Source of the DNA: Acanthaster planci
Taxonomy: Eukaryota; Echinodermata; Asteroidea; Valvatida; Acanthasteridae
Assembly (NCBI RefSeq): GCF_001949145.1
Contig: NW_019091490.1
Span: forward strand, 1,231,303 to 1,295,302
Direction: 5' to 3'
Length of the DNA stretch: 64,000 nucleotides
Shown: one piece after another, positions 48,601 to 60,600 of the stretch
Position numbering within the stretch: the first letter of the stretch is position 1
How the letters are laid out: the number at the start of each line of letters is the position of its first letter
Position numbers and translations under genes: made by a program
The notes under the pieces: generated by a model
Database searches by the model: none
Told to the model about the DNA's origin: nothing
The model's input: the letters and a program-made list of their open reading frames with translations, nothing else

Positions 48601-51600
48601 AATGTTCATGGCATAGCTGTGCTTGCCCACTCGGCCCACGGTGTTCAAGCCATTGTCTATGACCATCAGGCTGCTGTCTACGATGAACGGGATCTCTTCA
48701 ACCACAATACGCACGATGTACCCGACCATTTCTGGAGTGTCATAGACAAATACCATGTACCGGTCAAAGGCACGGAATGGCAGCTGGTCAAGCTCATAGT
48801 AACGGTAGATCCAACCTGTAAAAAAATTGTAAAATTCAACAGGTAAAATGATATGGAAGCAAGAAAAACTGGCTAAACGTAGTTCATTATTGCATTACAG
48901 AAATAATCTTTCCATTAAAAATGCACATACCTGCCATGGTGCCATTGACATAGGTGATGGCATCCTTGGCCACATTGACTGTGAAATTTTTCACAAGCCC
49001 AGCATACTCCTTGGTGATACTAATCTTGTCCTCAACAAACACCCTTGTCTTCTCAAGGAGTTCCTTGGCCTTCTCCACATAAGGGGTCTCCTCCTTCAGG
49101 TAGTGCCACTGCTCAAGAGTGTACTCCTTGACAAGGAGGTAGTTCTCCTCAGCAAGGTCCTTGAGAAGGTAGTAGGTCTCTTTGGTGATGTTGTAGGTGC
49201 GGACCAGAAGTACTTCAGTGTCATTGGCCCAGATCTTGATAATCTCAACTACCTTCCGGACATTGGATTCAACAGGGAAGGTGAGAATCATTCCCTTGAC
49301 AATGTTGTAATTCTCTTCCAGGACGAATTTGGCTTGCTCAATCGTGTCGTCAAGGGGCTGGAAGCGGGTCTGGTTGGCCCACTGCAGGGTTTTCTTGATA
49401 ACATCCAGGGCCCTGCTGACATCTTCTCGATCCATGAAGTTGCTCACCATTTCCACAATCTGCCCATATACTTCACTCTGCTTGAGCTCCTCAGTGAGGT
49501 TGAGTACTAGCTCACGTGTCTCTCCCATGAAGACCTTCACCTCCTCGATTGTCTCCTCTATGGGCTGGAAACGGGTCTGGTTCAGCCAACGCAAAGATAT
49601 CTTGACCTTCTCCAAGGCTTTCACTACATCTTCACTTGCCATGAATTCCTCAATCAGGAGCTTGACCTCCTCATATTTCTCTTCGAAGAACAGTTTGACC
49701 TCCTCCCTGGTCACTTCCAGAGGCTGTGTGCGAACCCTCCTCAACCACTGCAGAAACTCAGTTTTCATAGCCAGGGCTTCTGTCTTCAGGGAAACCATTT
49801 TAGTCTCAGCCAATACATAAACCTATTACAGACAAAGCAAAAGATACATTTTTCCTCTTTGATTTTGACCATATAAAATAATTCCAATAATCTAGTTTTT
49901 AGCAACAGTAACAGAATTCATTTGAAGCAGGTACATGACGGGGGCATCATTACTAATGAAACTTACCTCATACAGGTTCCTGTCAAGGTATTTGCGCAGA
50001 TAGGTGTTGACAACATGATCTTCGTCCATGCTGAAGGTTTCCAGTTTGTTCATAGTCTCCAGGACGAACTCCTCCAACTTCAGGTAGTAGTCACTGTAGA
50101 TATCCTCAACTCTGGAGTAGTATCTGCGATACACTTCCTCAAACCTGTCATAGTAATCATCGTACAGCTGTTTGGTCCTCAAGTACCACCCTTCAGCAGA
50201 AGTGTAGATGACGTTGTAATGCTCTGCTGCAATTTCATAGAGGGGTCTGTTAGTGAAATAATCCATGAGCACCCTGTTGATGATGTGCTCGGGATCCTTG
50301 CTGATTGTTTCCAGATAGAGAGATATGTCAGTGATATACTGCTTGCCCATTTTGAGACCAGTCTCAGCGTATTTGATGGAAATGTTGCCCAGCTTAACAG
50401 TCTCCCTAAAGACAATGACCACCTTCCTGCCGGTTTCTAGGGCAAGCTGTTTAGCATACTGCACGGCGCTGACTCTGTAAGGTTCGCTGTATTCGATCAT
50501 CCAGATGACATATGGCCTGCTTACGTCCATGATTAGTTCCGTCTGGTTGACGGCCCAGTCCTTGATGTAGTTGGCATAATCAAGGGCAATCAGAGAGTAA
50601 TTGGCGATTATGTCAGTGTAGTTGAAAGCATATTCTAGCGCACACTTTGAGAAGTTGACTGTGCTGTTGTATACTAGGAGAGTGTAGTTACCAGCTTGGT
50701 AGACAGCCCATTCAGTGAAGTTCTTTGTGTTATTAAGGGCCCATTCGGCAGAGTATAGAGTGACATTTTTAACCAGGCGGCTTAGAACCAGTGATCTTTC
50801 ATACAAAAGGTCACGGTACTCAAGGCTCATGATGCTCATATCATACATGGTCATATCTAGACAGTCCAGGAGCACAAGATTAATAGGGTTTTCTGGATCT
50901 TTGGATATCGCAATTACCTCATCAACTATGTTATCAACCTTAGCAAGGGCTCTCTCCATGTAATTGTTGAATGCCTCACGGTAGTTGTTGTAAACCTCCC
51001 TCAGTCTCCTCTGGAACCGGTGAACCTCTTCCAAAGACTTGAAGGTCATAATGGTGGTTTCAATTGTGGTGAAGTCCATCCTGTTGATGATGTTTCGGAT
51101 GGTGTCATTCACTTCCTGGAGGTAGTCCTCAATTTTCTGGATGGAATTCCTCATCTTCTCCTCCAACTTCTGAACTTCCTCCCTCTCACGGAAAGTCTCG
51201 TAGGCTTCACGTGGGTGGTAGTAAGTGTAGTTGAGGAGACGGAACATAATGTTTGCAATATCAAGGGTCTGGTTGAGGATTTCATAGGTCTGGTTGAGAG
51301 CCTTTTCAAGGTAGATCTGGGTGGATTCATTGACGTTACGGGCTATCTGCAGAAGATCGAGGTAGACGTTCTCAGTGAACTCTTTGATGACTTGGACAGT
51401 CTCTGGATTCCAGCTGACATTGCTGTAAATCACTCCAGTGTTGTTCAGTTTCAGAAGCCAACTCAGGTCAACAGTTTTAACATCCTACAAGACCAAGAAC
51501 ATGTGCAAAATTCATTATTTAACAAATGTTATTCATTCTCTGCAATAAACTGTTCTTTATTACAGATTCTCTGACACCAGCATGAAAAATAACATTCAAT

Positions 51601-54600
51601 TGCCTCGCAGTACTGACATAAATACGTACTACTTTTTTGTCTTGTGTTTTGAGCACAGTTAATTCTATCATAATACTTCTTTAAAATTTACCTCGGTCTG
51701 GTGGAAGATAGTCATGATGAACTCATCACCGAATGCATTGAGGTAGTTGTCTAGGCAGAGGGAACCACGGGATGGGATGGTCACATTGAACAACAGGTGC
51801 TCATTGTTGGAGGACTGCCTGAGGATGAACTGATACAGGTCTCCATAGAAGATGAGGTCAGAGAACATCTCTGCTTCTTGGAAGAAGTTCAGCGCATTGT
51901 CCACATCCAGGATGGTGCGGATGCCACCGCTGTATATGTTGGAGTTTAGGTATATCCAGGTGTTACCTAGGATGCTGTTGAAAGCACGCAGCCCGCGGAA
52001 CTGGTTCAGGGTAATGGAGGAATTCTGACCGGCAGCAAAGTAGTCAGAGACCAGATTCCAGACGAGGCTGGCATTGGCCCTGTCAAAGTGGGTCAGGTTA
52101 GTGAATCCATGTAGACCAAACTCTCCGTAGGCATTCAAGTTGGCGACAAGGCTGTCGGCATTTGCGGACAGGCTACCATTGATGCGGTCAAAGCTCAACA
52201 AGGTAGTAATGTTATGAGCTTCAATGCCTCCCTTTATGATGGCATCACCAATCAGGCTGCTCACATTGAGCTGGCTCGTGCCATTTATTTTCTTGAAAGT
52301 GATGAGAGAGGTGAAATTTTCCATCTCAATAGTGTGGAGGGTGGACACGTTAGCCAGCCTGCTGGTGAAATTCAGACTGACATTTCCCATGATGTGGTCA
52401 AACTGCCCCACTCCACTCATGTTGCGGATGAGTATTTTGCCACCAGTTGTCAAATTGGCAAATCGGCTCGTCACATTGAGGCTGGCATTTGCAATGATGT
52501 GCTGGAATCTGCTGAAGCCTGTCATGTTGTTGATCTCCATGTTCACACTGCCGTTGAGCTTGGCTAGACAGCTTGTGAAGTTCAAGCTGGCATTGGTGAA
52601 GATTCTGTTGTACACCATCAATCCGGTCATGTTGTTCACCTCCATGCCTGTGCCTGCACTCAGGTTGGCCAATTTGCTGGTGAAGTTGAGGCTGACATTT
52701 CCCAACATGCGGTCATACATCATCACACCTGTCATGTTGTTGACTTCAGAGTTGAGCACAGTGGTCAAGTTGGCTAGCTTGTTTGTCACGTTCAGGCTGA
52801 CATTGCTGATAAATCGCAGGAAGCGAGCAAAGCCAGTCATGTTGCTGATCTCCATGTTGGTGGCAGCTGTCATGTTGAACAGTTTGCTAGTGAAGTTTGC
52901 TCGGGTGGTGCCATTGAGGAGCTCATACTGGTTCATGCCAGTCATGTTCTTCAGATCTATGCTTCCGCTTGTGGTAAGGTTAGCAAATCGGCTAGTCACG
53001 TTGGCTTCGATGGTGGAGTTGATGCGAGAGAAATTCACGAGACTGCTGAAGTTGTGGAAGCCAATGTATGCCATGGCTGTGGTGTTGATTATGGGTGTGC
53101 TGATGTTAGCCTTGGCAGTTGCATTGATTCGCTCAAAGGAGAACAGCTTGGAGGAGTTGTGGAACTCGATGGCGGCCTCACCAGATGAGTTCACAAACCT
53201 GCTCTTCAGCGCTGCCAGGACACTGGCGTTGACGCGAGAGAAATTGAACAGGCTTGAAAAGTTGTGCATCTCAATACCAGCCAAGCCAGTGGAGTTGAAG
53301 AAAGGAGTGCTAAGGTTGTTGTTGGTGGTGGCAATGATGCGCTCGAAGGTCAAGATACTGGTGAAGGTGTTGAGCTCAACATCTGTCAGGCTGGTGCCGT
53401 TCACATACCTGCTGCTTGCATTGGCACTGTTGGTGAAGTTGATACGCTCAAAGTTGAACAAGCTGAGGAAGTTGTGGAATCCAATCTCAGCAACGTTGCT
53501 GACAACCACCAGAGGTGAACTGACATTGACCCGGCTGGATGCATTGACTCTCTCAAAGGAGAACATCTTCCTGAAGTTGTTCATCTCCATGCCTTGTAGG
53601 CTGGTGACATTTAGCAGAGCACTGGAGACATTGAAGGTGTTGTTAACACGGACAAGGACGAACTCATAGAGGTTTGTGAAGTCGCTAAATTCAGCAGCAG
53701 AAGTGGTGGCCACCTGCCCAACTGGAGAAGAGAAGTTAGCAGAGGTGCTGCCATTGATTAGATGGAAATTGAACAGGCTTCGGAAATCTTTGAACTCAAG
53801 GTTGCTAATCTGGGTCAGGTTCGCGTACTGGCTGGTGAAATTGAGGAGGCCAGTGTGATTGACCAGGCGGAATTTGAACATCTTCCTGAAATCTTTTAGA
53901 TCTGAGCTTGCATAGGCCTTCAGGTGTCCAAGTGGGGTGCTCAGGTTGTAGCTGACACTGCCATTGATACGCTCAAAGTAGAACAGGCTGTTCATCTGTT
54001 CTGTCACCTGAGAGTGGTTTGCGGTCAGATTAAATAGGCGAGAAGTCAGGTTGGCTTCCTGGATCAGGTTGGTGAATTCCACTTGAAAGAGACCAGACAT
54101 GTTCTCGATCACCTGGTCGTGCTTCAATTTAAGCTGCCCAAGTGGTCCCTCACCTTCGTAGATTATGGTGGCATTGGCCTTCTCAAAGCTCAAGATGTCA
54201 CGCATGTTGTAAAGACTGTAGAACTGCGTTGCATTCATACCAGTGAACGGGGTTGTGAAATTGGATTGCATCTCAAAAGAGGCAGACTTGAACCTCCTCA
54301 GAGATGAAAAGTTGTTGAGCTTTATGTGCCTATTTTCAGTAATATTCATGAAGCGGGACTGGATCTTGGAGTTTCCACGGTATTTAAACTTTTCAAAGTT
54401 GAAGATGCCAAAGGAGTTCTGGAGTATCAGCTTACTCAAGGTGGTGGCATTAATGTAACGGGATGTCACATTTGCAGAAAGAGTGTGGTTGATCTTGTCA
54501 AACCTGATGAGACTCTCAAAGTTGTCCAGTGAGATGCCATTGTACAGCTCCATAAGTCCCAGAATGCTGCTTACATTTGTGGCTATCTTGCTGGTAGCCC

Positions 54601-57600
54601 GTTCGAAGCTAAACAGACCTCTGGAGTTACTGATCTCATTGTCAAAGACATGGGTGGCATTCAGGATGCTGGTGTTGACGTAGGTGTGGAAGAAGGCTGT
54701 GATCCTGTCAAAGTCCATCAAGGAACGGAACTCGGCCAGTTGAAGACCAGAGTTCGTGGTCATGTTGCCCCACTTCGTGTTGAGAATAGTAGAGAATCCA
54801 CTGTTGGCACTGCCGAACTCAGCGAGGGACCTGAAATCATCAAGGATCATGCTGTAGTCAATGGTCGAGTTGACATATCGAGAGTCGATCTTGTGGCCAA
54901 CAGCAGCATCGATGCTCTTGAAGTGGAAGATAGAATCAAACTCATTCAGCGAGATGCCGGAGTATGTTGTCCAGTTGCCCAGAGAAGTGTTGGTGTTGTG
55001 CTCCATGACTGCCATCACCTTCTGGAAGTTAAATGGAGAGTGCATTTGATGGAAAGTCAGCTCTGACTCGGTGGTGGTGTTGTACCAACGGGAGGTCATG
55101 TCGTGCTTAGCTCCAAACACAGCATCTTCAAACTTGAAGAGAGACTCGAAGCGGATGAGGTCCATCCCAACTCCAGCTGACCAGTTGCCCCAAGTAGTGT
55201 TTGTGTTGTGCATCAAGGAGGATCTTATCTCATCAAAGTTGAAAAGAGAGTGACCTCCATTTACCTCCATGCGACCAACATTGGTTGAATTGATCAAGGT
55301 GGTGTTCATGCGGTTACCAGCTCTCAAAATGATGCGGTCAAAGTCAAAGAGGGAGCGGAAGGTTGTTAAGTCGACAACAGCATCATTGGTCCAGTTGGCC
55401 AGGAAGGAACTCATCTTGTTCTCCCCAGAGGCATGGATGCCGTCAAAGTCGAACAAAGAACGGAAGTTGCTGAACTGAAGAAGACCATCAGTGGTCATCT
55501 CAGACCATGGAGACGTGATATTGTGGTGGACTTTACCTTCCACGAGGTTGAAGTCAAGGGGAGAGCGGAATCTGTCCATGACGTAGACAGCCCCAGTGGA
55601 GATGTTTGACCAACGAGAGGTCATGTTGTACCTAGCCCCAGCATCAAGACGCTCAAACTCAAACAGTGAACGGACATTTTTCAGGTTGAAGTCAATAGCG
55701 GTGGTCATGTTGGTCAAAGTTGAGTTGAAGCTGTGAGTCAGCCCAGTGGTGATATCATTGAAATTGAAGAGAGACCGGAAGTCATCAAACTTGATGCCAG
55801 TCACCAGAGATGAGTTGGCCCACTTGGAGGTGACATTGTGCACCAAGAAAGATTCAATGGCATTAAAGTTGGTCAAATTGACAAAGCGGTCAAAATTAAC
55901 ACCAGAATCCATGGAGGAATTTATCAGTGGGGAGCTGAGGTTATGCTTCAACCCACCAGAGATGGCTTCAAATTTCCAGGGTCGGTTCATCTGGGTGATC
56001 TTGAAGTCGCCATTGACAGTGAGGTTGGCAAAGCGGGAGCCAAACAAGAAGTCGTTCTGGACATCTACCCCCAGGTTGCTTGGATCAACCTTGAGGATGC
56101 TGACAGTGTGGTTACCAGACACATCTGGGAGACGACGGCCCTTGACCAGGTAAGTGAGACCGCTCCTCCAACCCTCCTCATTCAGCAGGGCAGATGTGTT
56201 CAACCGCACACCGGATCCGCACATGGTGCGGTTGACCTCCATCTCAAAGATGCTCTGCATGATGCTGCCATCAATGATGAAGGAGTTGTCCAGGGTCATG
56301 TTGGCGAGTTTGGGTGTCTTAGCACGGACTATGTTGATCATCTCCAGGCGAGAGTCACGAACTCTCTGCACAAGCTCCTCCGTCATCTCTTGCAGCCGCT
56401 CCCAGTTGAGCTCTTTGGTCCTTTCGTAGATCTCTAGGGCAAACTCCTTGATGTGCACGGGCTGGAATCGCTTGATAGGGCCGCCGGGAGTCAAGATGTT
56501 GGTTGTGGTGGCTTGGAGCCATGGGTGATAGAACATGGCATTCAGGGACATGGCATCGCGGCTGAAGGTCATGTTAGCTGTGTAGATCACAAAAAAAAAA
56601 ATTGGGGGAGTCATTTTTCTAATCAAAGTCAATTTACAAATACATCTTACCTCTAGTGACAGTAATAAATAACTTGACAGTTTGATAACTTAAAAGTTTA
56701 AAAACTGTGTCTACATATAAAGCAAAACATATATAGGAAATTACACATATGAATTTCATCACAGAGGAAGAGTAGTATGTTAGACCAAATAGATTTCAGT
56801 TACAACCAAATTCATTTTTATTACATAAGAACATACTGATATTACAAAATAAAAATTCATCTTCTACATTACGATAATATGAAGTACGAATTTCAGAAAA
56901 AGAAATGTGAGTATCTTAATTATTAACCGACAAATATGTCAAAACTTAAACTAAGTTGAAAAGCATGATTACTATTCCGGTCAGTCTTGAAACTGTTCTC
57001 ACATCTCAATCAAACTTTTGTTGAGGGGGTAGGGGTTTCGTCAGTTCCGCGGTCATTTTATATTTGCTGATACCTACAAACTTCACATTTTACAGGACAA
57101 AAGTCTTACCAGTCTGGGTTATGTTCAGCAGGTCAATGTACGTGTTGTTGTGGGTGGAATTGTAGCCCAGTACCCAACCCTTCTCCTCATCCTTGAAGAG
57201 GGTGACGTTGAAGGTGTAGTTGTAGACTGGGGTCAGAATGCGGAAGGCATAGTAGTTTCCTTCGTCAATGTTGCTGACAAGATCTGAGTCCAAGATCAGT
57301 AAGGGCCTCTCATCCATAGTCATCGTGGTGTCGTTCAGGTGAAGGATGAAGTCCTTCTCGGAACTCAGGATTGCACCTTGGGTTGTTGTTTTGAACTGGA
57401 GGGGAAAAATTGTCTAGATGAGAACTGATAGTCTCGTATTGTGGGAAGAATACATATCTTCATGACTGAAATACTTCTCCATTGCCACTTATCCATTGAC
57501 TATCCGCTACGAGTGGAACAAAAGAGGGCATGTTTTTTGGTACTCACTGCATAGGCATGCCACGAGGTGGGCAAGTATATGCATGTTTGATGCAGTCCAC

Positions 57601-60600
57601 TTTGAGTACGGGTAACTGATTTATTGCAGCATGTATGTTCTTTGCGTACACGCGGAATGAGTGCAAGAACCCGCTAGCAACCACCTGTCTTTCTTTGGCC
57701 GATTGTGGGTGCACTTCAGCTTGGGGTGGATAAATCCTCTGATAAGTGCATTCACGGGCTTGGCCACCTAACCACCAACAAATACAAAGATGAGTAATGC
57801 TTTCATTACATTTCCTTTGCACAGATCATTCACAGATCATGAATTGGCTTATGTCTTGATACCTGGTGACAGACTTTCAGGGACTTGTTAGGGACTAGAC
57901 TGTAGCCTTAGATACCCGAAAGACAAGGCATGATTTAAATTCTCCTGCAACTTTATAATCACCTTGAGAGATGGGACGGTAGTGTTGAACTGGCTCCAGT
58001 AGCTGAAGTAGTTATCAACCAGGGAAGTCTCATTGGCCACACGTCCGCTCACGCTGAAAGTCAGTCGCTCCTCGTTGTAGGGGCGAGGTAGGCTGACGTT
58101 CAAGTAGGCCATGTAGACGGCGGGCGTGGGCTCTTCGCTGTCCAGGGTCTCGTTGCGGAGGCACAGCTCGGTGGAGACATTGTAGGAGGTCTTCTCATTT
58201 ATGTAGGCCTTGTCACCATACAGACCTTATGGCAGGAGAAGAGGATCATTGAACAAAAAAATTCATCTTACAAAGGGTCATGATCAACAGACACTGGGGC
58301 ATTTAAGGTACCATCGCAAAGTCATCTTCAAACATGTTTTAACTCATGAAATACTTTTTGAGCATAATACAACTGGATGTGTGGAAGGGGTAGCCACGAA
58401 AGTTTTGTTAAAGAGAACAGTTTCGCTCTCAAGGGCAAAGTGCAAATTATCAATGACTCGCAAAAGATGCCTAGAAGCCCCATCATCAGCAACCAAAGTG
58501 CTGTTTCCTTGCAGTGAATGTCATGTTAAAACAGTGCATGTTTTCTTCTTTTAAAAACTCGCCTAAATATGTAAATAAATTTCGGTTGATTGGAAACTAT
58601 GCACATTGCTCACTTCAGATATCATGCTCGGATCACTAGTGATGACAATCTTTACTTACTCATGAAGGACCAGCCCTTGTAGATCTCAAAGCTCGGCCTC
58701 AGGACCTTCTCGGTGATTTCATAGCCCATGGTAACAGTGGTGTTCAGCTCCTTTGGACTGAAGATCATCAGGTGGTCATAGACAAGGGCCCTGTTGTGAC
58801 GGCTCAGAGAGACCTTGAAGTCGGTCTTGGTGTGGGTACTGTCCAAGACGCTGTTCACGATGGACATCGTGGAGTTCAAAATAGAGAAATTCTACATAGC
58901 AACCAAAGAGAAAAATGACAAATAAGCTCAATTTCCTTAAGTCCACTAAAGAATTTGTTTACATTTCTGAGATGTTATTGAAACTACTGAAACATTAAAA
59001 TGAAAGAAATGGGAAGTTAATTAAAACCTCACTTAGGGGAATATTTGTTTGATTTTTTTTCCTTGATGAATCTTAACAGTTTCAACGTACCATTTTTTTG
59101 AGTGAAAAGAGATAACAACAACAGCCAAAATGTACCTTAAACATACCAATTATAAATTACTTCAGCACACCATTAAGATCCAGGCCCAAATTTGATAAGC
59201 ACATAAACGATTTACTTAGCCAAGGTAGTCAAGGTAGCCAAAATGTCATGCACTGTGCACTGCTTTTGAATGGTTCCGGGCCGGCTTTTAAGCATGTTAA
59301 TAGGCCAGCGACATTTTCTGAAAAATGCTGCCCAGCATTTGAAAGCAAGTCCATGATACTGAAGTCATGACAAAAAGTCTTACCACTTTGTTATTGGTGA
59401 ACTTGAGTTCCATGTCATTGTTGTAGTTACCATCGATATGGTCAATGTGGCTCGTTGCCGTCAGGTTCTGCTCAAAGGCACTCAGCAGCACCCGTGAGTC
59501 CCAGATACGGTTTTCGGGGCCCAGCACCTGCTTGTTGGACTCGATCAGCAGAGTGTTCTGGCGGTACTTCTCATGGTTGATGCTGTAGTTGTAGAAGGGG
59601 AAGAGGATCTGCCTGTACAGCGGTGTCTCATCATCCCTGCATTAAGAACAGAAGCGGTAACTTTCAGAATCACATCTTCAGATCTCAACACACTGTTACA
59701 ATGTTGTTAGGGCTCACAGTTTCTTCCCTCTCAAGTCTCAAGTATCTCTTGATTGTTTTATATCTGAAATGTCCTCACATTTCCATGAGAGGACATTTTG
59801 AATGACAATGTTGTCCCTGTAAGAGAAGGTCCAAATTTGTATTGAGTCACATCACAGGTCCTAACAAGTCCCAACAAGTTGCAAATCCACTGCAAGTGCT
59901 AACAAGTCTGTATCCAAATTACAAACGATCCCATTTACAATCTTTTAAATGAACTATGACAAAAGCATTCCTTTCTCATTGTTCACCTTGTTATGACTAT
60001 AGTCATGTGACTGAACTTGTGAAAAACTCGACATGGCTATGTTACTTACCAGTAGTAGTAGTTGGTGGCACTCGCTCTCCAGTTGTTAGCCATGCCAACG
60101 TACTGTGCCACATTGGCAAAGTGCAGGTTCATCACCGAGGCATTGAACACGGCTGTGTAGTTGGTCTTCTCCAGGGTGGTCACGTTCTTGAGGGTGGTGG
60201 AGACAGATGCGGTGTACTTTGGCCCGGCAGTGGCGTTGGCGACCAGGTGGAAGCCGGAGGTCGAGGTGCTGGGGTCCGTGAGGTTGAGCAGGCCAGCAAA
60301 GACATAGGTTTGTAGCTCTGGGATGGAGAAGTTCCACTTGGCCTCCAACTTGGCACGGTTGAAGGTGAAGAGGGAGGAGATCTCTCTCCGCAGCTCAGCA
60401 CCTGTGAGTGAATGCAGCGGGCTCAGCATTTAGCATGATTTCCACAATGCAGGCCTGACACCTGACTATGCTACATTTATACAGAAACTTTTAAGTCTTC
60501 TAATCCAGATCGACTACTGGTACATGGAAGAGATGTACCTTTCCATAGCAATGTAGTGGATGGGGATATACTGCATGAATGCACAGGCCCTCTTGTGCTT

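Noticed and set aside
52224-53669. 481-codon plus-strand open frame
   Set aside because: It is the antisense of the 105-bp repeat array; the opposite strand has the splice sites, homology-linked exons and sequon pattern.
57544-57822. Cys-rich 92-codon minus frame inside the lipoprotein intron
   Set aside because: Exons 57963-58225 and 57110-57395 join in phase without it, its splice frame hits a stop, and it has no family resemblance.
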